A stretch of DNA of 18,173 nt, from NCBI GenBank assembly GCA_049522565.1, contig JBEKNT010000102.1, forward strand, positions 1-18,173, in the 5' to 3' direction. A model generated the notes under the pieces. It did no database searches. It worked only from the letters and a program-made list of their open reading frames with translations, and was not told the DNA's origin. Source of the stretch: JASHVB01 sp049522565. GTDB taxonomy: Bacteria > Pseudomonadota > Alphaproteobacteria > Acetobacterales > Acetobacteraceae. Shown here one piece after another: positions 13,206 through 18,173 of the stretch; within the stretch, counting starts at the first letter, position 1, and each line of letters starts with the position of its first letter. Both the position numbers and the translations under genes were made by a program.

Positions 13206-13278
13206 TTAGTGCCAATCGAATGGTGGTAAGTAAAAAGTCCTGGACTTTCTCGGCATTCAGGGCTTATATTCCTCGCAA

Positions 13279-14034
13279 ATGTCCGCCGCTTCCTCCCTCT
13301 CCGGCCTCGCCTGCCGCCCCGGTCGCCCAAACGATCGGCCTGGCGCCGCCGTGACCGATCCCCACCGCGCCCTCACCATCGCGCTCCTGCTCCGCCAGGT
13401 CATCAACTACGCCAAGGAACTCCTCGTCACCGTGCGGCTGCGTGCCGGCGCCCCCGACTTCGCCCGCTTCACCAGACCCTTCGGCACCAGCGACGTCCGG
13501 CTGATCATCGACCGCATCGCCAGCGCGATCAGATACGCCGCCATACTGGAAGACGACCTGCTGAAGGTGGCCCGCCTCGGCCGGCATATGTTCACCAAAC
13601 CCAGCATGCCGTCCGACCCGGCGCGGGCCCCGCGCGAACCACGCCCCAGCGGAGCCCAAGCCGAATCCGCCGCCCGGCACGCCGAGCAACCCAAGTATCG
13701 CGTGCTCGACCGGCTCCCCAGCGCGGCACAGATCGCGGCCGAAATCCGCCGCCGTCCGGTCGGTGAGGTCGTCGCCGTCATCTGCCGCGATCTCGGCATC
13801 ACGCCGAACCACAAGCTATGGCCGGCACTGAGCGAGGTGGTCGCCGCGCATGGTGGCCATCTCGAAGAGCTGCTACAGGAGATCGAGGAGCGTTGCCCTC
13901 CGGAGTACTGGCCGCCGGCTCCCGACCCTGACGCGCCCGGCAGCGAACAACCCGCCATCATGCTGCGTGCATCGGACCTCTTCGCTGCCGCGGACAGGAT
14001 GCGGCAACGGCGGGCCGCCACCGGCCCACCCTGA
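13279..14034 (+). CDS. uncharacterised 251-residue protein
   Basis: I do not recognise a characterised family. The reading frame is long, GC-rich with codon use like the genome, and encodes a soluble-looking protein with no signal peptide. An N-terminal helical part (about 28-105: ALTIALLLRQVINYAKELLV then FGTSDVRLIIDRIASAIRYAAILEDDL) is followed by a Pro/Ala-rich linker (about 108-138). A second helical part (about 142-205) contains AAEIRRRPVGEVVAVICRDL and a run ending LEELLQEIEERCPPEYWPP. I have the impression that similar proteins with an FGT-D-L-I-R pattern recur in Acetobacteraceae, but no function is known to me. The ATG at 13279 lacks a good Shine-Dalgarno sequence; the GTG at 13351 is possible. 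It stands alone next to the decayed TA region. Confidence 0.65.
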   Translation: MSAASSLSGLACRPGRPNDRPGAAVTDPHRALTIALLLRQVINYAKELLVTVRLRAGAPDFARFTRPFGTSDVRLIIDRIASAIRYAAILEDDLLKVARLGRHMFTKPSMPSDPARAPREPRPSGAQAESAARHAEQPKYRVLDRLPSAAQIAAEIRRRPVGEVVAVICRDLGITPNHKLWPALSEVVAAHGGHLEELLQEIEERCPPEYWPPAPDPDAPGSEQPAIMLRASDLFAAADRMRQRRAATGPP

Positions 14035-14470
14035 ATTGCTCGTTCGGACTGTCATGGCAACGCGAACGGGGCCAGCCCATGGCCGGCCCCGTCATGCTGA
14101 TTCCGGCGATTGCCAACTGATCTTCAAGTGGCAAGCTTCATCCGTGTGCAGATGAAATCGGCGGTAATGGGACAGCGGGGTCAGGCCCGGCTCGCTCATG
14201 CCGAGCAGCGGGCATTGGCGGACAGCTTACCGCGCCAGACTCTTGGGCACGATCGACCATCCAGCGGTGTCGCCGCGGGTTGCCTGTTCGCTCCATGCCG
14301 TTCTGCCGGGCGGCTGGTGTCCCGGAAGGTTCCAACGCACGCAGGGTTCCGATGCTTTAGCCCCGACACAACCCATGCCGACTTTGTCGGAGCCCGGCCT
14401 TCTCTCCGCCGCCGGCTCCGCTATGCTGCGCCAGTCCCGCCGTGGACCAACCAACGAAGGGGGATACGTC
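14035..14470. other. 436-nt gap upstream of the aco operon
   Basis: I see no convincing gene here; the acoA frame is open through it, but the translation is not protein-like. It holds the hairpin at 14066-14092. At 14420-14432 it holds GCTATGCTGCGCC, identical to the left half of the glcB palindrome. Acetoin operons are often driven by sigma-54 with AcoR, but I could not find a GG-N10-GC type -24/-12 element. Confidence 0.5.
14066..14092 (+). terminator. hairpin after the uncharacterised gene
   Basis: ACGGGGCC (14066-14073) pairs perfectly with GGCCCCGT (14085-14092) across an 11-nt loop, 32 nt after the stop of the preceding gene. There is no T-run after it, so termination is only suggested. 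Confidence 0.35.
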
Positions 14471-15439
14471 GTGCAGCTCAATCGCGAAGCGCTGATCCAG
14501 GCCTGGCGCGCCATGACCACCATCCGCCACTTCGAGGAGCGGGTGCAGGACGAATTCTCCAAGGGCGGCATTCCCGGCTTCGTCCACCTCTACGCCGGCC
14601 AGGAGGCCTCCGCGGTCGGCATCTGCACGGAACTCGGCCCGAAGGACACCATCGCCAGCACGCATCGCGGGCACGGCCACAGCATCGCCAAGGGCTGCGA
14701 CGTCACCGCGATGATGGCGGAGCTGTTCGGCAAGCAGGACGGGCTGTGCGCCGGCAAGGGCGGCTCGATGCACATCGCCGACCTCGATCAGGGCATGCTC
14801 GGCGCCAACGGCATCGTCGGCGGCGGGCCGCCGCTGGTGGTCGGGGCGGCACTGACCGCAAAGACGCTCGGCACCGGCACCGTCGCGGTGTCATTCACCG
14901 GCGACGGCGGCTCCAACCAGGGCACGGTGTTCGAGGCGATGAACCTGGCCGTGGTGTTGCAGCTTCCGGCGATCTTCGTGTTCGAGAACAACGGCTACGG
15001 CGAGTATACCGGGGCGTCCTATGCCGTCGGCAGCCACGACATCGCCGGCCGCGCCGGCGGCTTCGGCCTGCCGGCGGTCAAGGTCAGCGGCGACGACTTC
15101 TTCGCCGTGCATGAGGCGGCGCGCGAGGCGGTGGAACGCGCCCGAACCGGCGGCGGACCCAGTGTCATCGAGGTGGATACCTGCCGGTTCTACGGCCACC
15201 ACTCCGGCGACGCGCAGCTTTACCGCGGCAAGGACGAGGTGAAGGGCCTGCGCGAGGAACGCGACTGCCTCAAGCATTTCCGCCGCCGCGTCACCGAGGC
15301 TGGCCTGCTGGAACACGCCGAGCTGGACGCTGTCGAGGCCGATGTCGCGGCGTTGATCGAGCGTTCCGTCGCCGCGGCGCGCGCCGCCGCCCTCCCCCCG
15401 CCCGAGGCGCTGCTGACCGACGTCTACGTGTCGTACTGA
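14471..15439 (+). CDS. acoA: acetoin (2-oxo acid) dehydrogenase E1 component, alpha subunit
   Basis: This TPP-dependent E1 alpha subunit, with the beta subunit, would cleave acetoin to acetaldehyde and transfer the acetyl group to lipoyl-E2. It has 322 residues, typical for AcoA. The TPP/Mg2+ motif is clear: G144-D145-G146-G147-SNQG...FENNGYGEYTG with N173/N174. Other family blocks are RHFEERVQDEFSKGGIPGF near the N-terminus, HRGHGHSIAKG and GKGGSMHIAD. The start is the GTG at 14471, with AAGGGGGA about 7 nt upstream; earlier in-frame ATGs would add unrelated residues. Pyruvate dehydrogenase E1 alpha is the main alternative, but the AcoC-type E2 downstream (lipoyl plus alpha/beta hydrolase) favours acetoin dehydrogenase. 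First gene of acoABC. Confidence 0.87.
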   Translation: MQLNREALIQAWRAMTTIRHFEERVQDEFSKGGIPGFVHLYAGQEASAVGICTELGPKDTIASTHRGHGHSIAKGCDVTAMMAELFGKQDGLCAGKGGSMHIADLDQGMLGANGIVGGGPPLVVGAALTAKTLGTGTVAVSFTGDGGSNQGTVFEAMNLAVVLQLPAIFVFENNGYGEYTGASYAVGSHDIAGRAGGFGLPAVKVSGDDFFAVHEAAREAVERARTGGGPSVIEVDTCRFYGHHSGDAQLYRGKDEVKGLREERDCLKHFRRRVTEAGLLEHAELDAVEADVAALIERSVAAARAAALPPPEALLTDVYVSY

Positions 15440-15456
15440 CGAGGGGAAGCAAAAGA

Positions 15457-15483
15457 CTCCCCCTCCCACAAGGGGAGGGGGAG
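15457..15483. repeat. GC-rich hairpin, copy 2 of the dispersed repeat, between acoA and acoB
   Basis: CTCCCCCTCCC and GGGAGGGGGAG pair perfectly over 11 bp around the 5-nt loop ACAAG. It is the inverted-orientation partner of the repeat at 25-47. It occupies the 96-nt acoA-acoB gap and could attenuate readthrough or stabilise the acoA mRNA 3' end; no T-run follows. Confidence 0.7.
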
Positions 15484-15535
15484 GAACCGCACACTTCGCC
15501 TGATACCCGCCTCACCCCCTGCGTGGGAGCCCACC

Positions 15536-16549
15536 ATGACCGTGAAAACCATCCGTCAGGCACTGCATGAGGCCCTGGAACAGGAAATGCGCCGCGATCC
15601 GCGCGTGGTGGTGATCGGCGAGGACGTGGCGGGCGGCGCCGGCACGGGAGGCGGTGTCGATGCCGCCGGCGGCGTGCTGGGCGTCACCAAGGGCCTGATC
15701 AAGGAGTTCGGCGCGGCGCGGGTGATCGACACGCCGATCACCGAGTCGGCGATCATGGGCGCCGCCGCGGGTGCCGCGATGACCGGGCTGCGGCCGGTCG
15801 CGGAGCTGATGTTCTCCGACTTCCTCGGCGTCTGCTTCGACCAGATCTTCAACCAGGCGGCCAAGTTCCGTTACATGTTCGGCGGCAAGGCGCGCACGCC
15901 GCTGGTGATCCGCACGATGATCGGTGCCGGCCGCAGCGCGGCGGCGCAGCATTCGCAAAGTCCGTATGGCATCTTTACCAGCGTCCCCGGGCTGAAGGTC
16001 GTCGTGCCGTCGAACGCCTACGACGCCAAGGGCCTGCTGATCCAGGCGATCCGCGACGACGACCCGGTGATCTTTTGCGAGCACAAGCTGATGTACGACC
16101 TGAAGACCGAAGTCCCCGACGAGGCCTACGTCATTCCGTTCGGCGAGGCCAACGTGGTGCGCGACGGCGACGACGTGACGGTGGTCGCGCTGGCCCGCAT
16201 GGTGCACTACGCCGCCGAGGCCGCCGAGACGCTGGCGGCGGAAGGCATCGAGTGCGAAATCATCGATCCGCGCACCACCTCGCCGCTGGACGAGGACACC
16301 ATCCTGGAAAGCGTCGAGCGCACTGGCCGCCTCGTGGTGGTGGACGAGGCGACGCCCCGTTGCAGCATGGCCACCGACATCGCGGCGCTGGTCGCCGACC
16401 GGGCGTTCCAGTTCCTCAAGGCGCCGGTGCGGCGGGTCACCGCGCCGCATACGCCGGTGCCGTTCGCGCCGTCGCTGGAGAAGTTGTACATTCCGGACCC
16501 CGACCGGATCGCCGCGGCGGTGCGCGCGGTGTACGGCTACGGACGATGA
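15536..16549 (+). CDS. acoB: acetoin (2-oxo acid) dehydrogenase E1 component, beta subunit
   Basis: This is the E1 beta subunit (transketolase-like pyrimidine-binding and C-terminal domains), 337 residues as usual. It forms an alpha2-beta2 heterotetramer with AcoA and supplies part of the TPP site. Family blocks are VVVIGEDVAGG near residue 22 (with the conserved activating Glu), DTPITESAIMGAAAGAAMTG, FNQAAKFRYMFGGK, RSAAAQHSQSPYGIFTSVPG, and the C-terminal DPRTTSPLDEDTILESVERT. GGGAG lies 7 nt before the ATG. It follows acoA after a gap containing a GC-rich hairpin, and its TGA overlaps the acoC start as ATGA. The pyruvate dehydrogenase beta subunit is very similar; naming rests on the operon. 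Confidence 0.88.
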   Translation: MTVKTIRQALHEALEQEMRRDPRVVVIGEDVAGGAGTGGGVDAAGGVLGVTKGLIKEFGAARVIDTPITESAIMGAAAGAAMTGLRPVAELMFSDFLGVCFDQIFNQAAKFRYMFGGKARTPLVIRTMIGAGRSAAAQHSQSPYGIFTSVPGLKVVVPSNAYDAKGLLIQAIRDDDPVIFCEHKLMYDLKTEVPDEAYVIPFGEANVVRDGDDVTVVALARMVHYAAEAAETLAAEGIECEIIDPRTTSPLDEDTILESVERTGRLVVVDEATPRCSMATDIAALVADRAFQFLKAPVRRVTAPHTPVPFAPSLEKLYIPDPDRIAAAVRAVYGYGR

Positions 16550-17667
16550 GCATGCCGCTCACCGGGATCACCATGCCCAAATGGGGTCTGACGATGACCG
16601 AGGGCAAGGTGGTGCAGTGGCTGCGCCCCGCCGGCGCGGCCTTCGCCCCGGGCGACGAACTGCTGGAGATCGAGACCTCCAAGATCACCAACGTCCTCGA
16701 AGCCGAAGCCTCCGGCACGTTGCTGCGCGTCGTCGCGCCGGAAGGCAGCACGTTGCCGATCGGCGGCTTGCTCGCCGTGATCGGGCCGGCTGATGCCCCG
16801 GTGGCGGAGGTGGAAAAATTCGTCGCCGGCTTCGTCCTCCCTGAACCAGCGGACGCGACGTCCGAAGCTGCCGCTGCACCGGCGCCGAGCGTGGTGGAGG
16901 TCGGCGGGAGCAGGCTGCGTTACCTGGAAATCGGCAGCGGCGACGGCGCGCCGGTGCTGCTGCTGCATGGTTTCGGTGCCGACCTGAACGGCTGGATGTT
17001 CAACCAGCCGGCGCTGGCCGAAGGTCGCCGCGTGCTGGCGCTGGACCTGCCGGGGCATGGTGGCTCGAGCAGGGAGGTGGGGGCTGGGGACGGGGCGGTG
17101 CTCAGCCAGGCGGTGGAAGGCTTTTTGGCGGCGCTCGATCCGGGACCGGTGCATCTGGTCGGTCATTCGATGGGCGGCGCGATCGCTGTCTTGCTGGCCG
17201 CGCGTCGTCCGGACCTGGTGCGGACGCTGACACTGATTGCTCCGGCGGGGCTTGGGCCGGAGATCAATGCGGCCTTCATCGACGGCTTCGTGCGGGCATC
17301 GCGCCGCAAGGATGCCGTCGAGGTGCTGCAAATGCTGGTGCACGACCCGGCGATGGTCAGCCGGACGATGGTCGAGGACGTGTTGCGCTTCAAGCGCCTC
17401 GACGGCGTGACCGCCGCATTGGACACCGTGGCCCGCGCGTGGTTCGCCGGAGGGCGGCAGACGCTGGACCTGACGGCGGCGGTCGCCGGCCTGGCGTTGC
17501 CCGTGCAGGTGATCTGGGGCCGCGATGACCGGATCATTCCGGTGGCGCATGCCGACGCGGTGGCGCCCGCTGTGCCGGTGCATGTGCTGGAGGCGGCCGG
17601 CCATCTGCCGCACATGGAAAAGTCCGGCGAGGTGAACCGGTTGATCCGCCGGTTCATCGACCTGTAA
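16546..17667 (+). CDS. acoC: acetoin dehydrogenase E2: lipoyl domain fused to alpha/beta hydrolase
   Basis: This 373-residue E2 component accepts the acetyl group from E1 on its lipoyl arm. An N-terminal lipoyl domain (about 1-82) carries the lipoylated K46 in EIETSKITNVLEA. A short Ala/Pro linker (about 105-120) leads to an alpha/beta hydrolase domain (about 122-373). That domain has an oxyanion-region HGF (LLLHGFGADLNGW), nucleophile S208 in GHSMGG, acid D328 in WGRDDRIIP, and H353 in AAGHLPHME. This architecture is characteristic of AcoC-type proteins of acetoin operons rather than ordinary E2s with a catalytic acyltransferase domain, and it is the best evidence for the operon's role. The start overlaps the acoB stop by four bases. 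No dihydrolipoamide dehydrogenase gene follows in the window, so E3 must be encoded elsewhere or shared. Confidence 0.9.
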   Translation: MSMPLTGITMPKWGLTMTEGKVVQWLRPAGAAFAPGDELLEIETSKITNVLEAEASGTLLRVVAPEGSTLPIGGLLAVIGPADAPVAEVEKFVAGFVLPEPADATSEAAAAPAPSVVEVGGSRLRYLEIGSGDGAPVLLLHGFGADLNGWMFNQPALAEGRRVLALDLPGHGGSSREVGAGDGAVLSQAVEGFLAALDPGPVHLVGHSMGGAIAVLLAARRPDLVRTLTLIAPAGLGPEINAAFIDGFVRASRRKDAVEVLQMLVHDPAMVSRTMVEDVLRFKRLDGVTAALDTVARAWFAGGRQTLDLTAAVAGLALPVQVIWGRDDRIIPVAHADAVAPAVPVHVLEAAGHLPHMEKSGEVNRLIRRFIDL

Positions 17668-17860
17668 CAGCGGCGCAATCGGATGAACGAAGCAAGGCCA
17701 GGGGCTTTGCCGCGTGAACGCCGATGGTAGCCTGCATCCGGACGCTCGCCGCCGGGGCGGCGCGACAGGTGTCCCGCATGGCGATCGCACGCGATTGGGT
17801 GCGCGGTATTGACTGCTACCGCCTGGCCACCAGGTTGGTGTTTGGAGGGGGGAGGAGCAG

Positions 17861-18043
17861 AAAGGAAAGCAAGGAAGGAAGCAAGCGTTTAACACAGATT
17901 TTCACAGATTAAGTCACAGATTAGGAATAATAATACCTATTACGCAACATTTATAATTTTCGCGCGGCCGGAAACTATTTCTAATCTGTGACTTAATCTG
18001 TGAAAATCTGTGTTAAACGCTTCCTTGCGTCCTTGCTTCCTTG
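17861..18043. repeat. large palindromic element with 40-bp perfect arms (MITE-like)
   Basis: The inner arms 17885-17924 and 17981-18020 are exact reverse complements over 40 bases, with a 56-nt AT-rich loop. Each arm contains three spaced ACAGATT units. Outside, purine-rich tracts of GCAAGGAA-like repeats on the left match TTCCTTGC-like tracts on the right imperfectly, extending the palindrome to about 17861-18043. No gene is inside. It differs sharply in base composition from its surroundings and has the same plan as the inverted repeat at 12203-12344. I see no clear target duplication. The flanks 17668-17860 and 18044-18173 hold no recognisable gene. Confidence 0.8.
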
Positions 18044-18173
18044 ACCCGCGTCCCCAGCATTGGACAGCGGGGTACTCGTCAGGCCACGCGGCGGCCCAAA
18101 TGCGATCGACCGGGATATCACCGGCGTGCTTTCCGGCCGCCTGGTTTAACGCTCATGGGCCTGCGCCCGCCAT

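Noticed and set aside
14035..14470. Sigma-54 promoter for the aco operon
   Set aside because: It is expected from other acetoin operons, but I could not find a convincing TGGCAC-N5-TTGC type element.
17724..17912. 62-codon ORF running into the palindrome
   Set aside because: There is no Shine-Dalgarno support or protein-like composition, and its end is made of the repeat arm.
17885..18020. Replication origin or iteron cluster, because of the AT-rich loop and repeated ACAGATT
   Set aside because: There is no replication initiator gene or DnaA-box cluster, and the perfect mirror arms fit a palindromic repeat element better.

Overview
The window is high-GC DNA with alphaproteobacterial gene content, most likely from Acetobacteraceae/Rhodospirillales. 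The evidence is a DUF3035 (BamF-type) lipoprotein next to lspA and ileS, a GC-rich malate synthase G, and dispersed GGCCGGG...CCCGGCC palindromes common in this group. The species cannot be named from the sequence alone.

Layout. Positions 245-3583 (+) hold a LacI-family regulator followed by malate synthase G (glcB). A promoter and a perfect 10+1+10 bp palindrome lie just upstream of glcB. Positions 9816-3886 (-) form a chromosomal operon: ileS, lspA, a DUF3035 lipoprotein, a family 5 periplasmic peptide/solute-binding protein that appears to start at CTG, and a possible 45-residue membrane protein. Positions 10110-13230 are an accessory patch. It contains an intact two-gene toxin-antitoxin (TA) module with a PIN toxin, a frameshifted homing-endonuclease-repeat fragment, a second TA module (HTH antitoxin plus PIN_3 toxin) whose toxin gene is broken, and a gapless 124-bp relic of the first TA module. 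Positions 13279-14034 encode an unrecognised protein. Positions 14471-17667 (+) are an acetoin-dehydrogenase-type operon, acoA-acoB-acoC, giving TPP-dependent E1 alpha and beta plus an E2 with a lipoyl domain fused to an alpha/beta hydrolase. The window ends with a large palindromic, gene-free element at 17861-18043.

The most interesting object is a 773-bp insertion at 11653-12425. It has 38-bp terminal inverted repeats (36/38 matching) and an exact 8-bp target duplication (TGCATGAG). Its only recognisable gene encodes a GxxExxY / PDDEXK_3-type nuclease-like protein, followed by a perfect 40-bp inverted repeat built from 10-nt AGATGCACGC units. It sits inside the PIN_3 toxin gene. Removing it with one target copy rejoins the toxin reading frame exactly. 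No transposase is present. This is therefore either a minimal mobile element in which a GxxExxY nuclease is cargo, or one in which that nuclease takes part in mobility. The palindrome at 17885-18020 has the same architecture (40-bp arms, AGATT-type repeats, a loop of about 60 nt) but no gene, and may be a non-autonomous relative.

How the genes fit together. Malate synthase and acetoin dehydrogenase both act on C2 metabolism: acetoin cleavage gives acetyl-CoA, which glyoxylate-cycle enzymes use. The two operons share a GCTATGCTGCGCC sequence upstream of their first genes. The TA, mobile and decayed genes between ileS and aco look like an insertion hot spot unrelated to the flanking metabolic genes.
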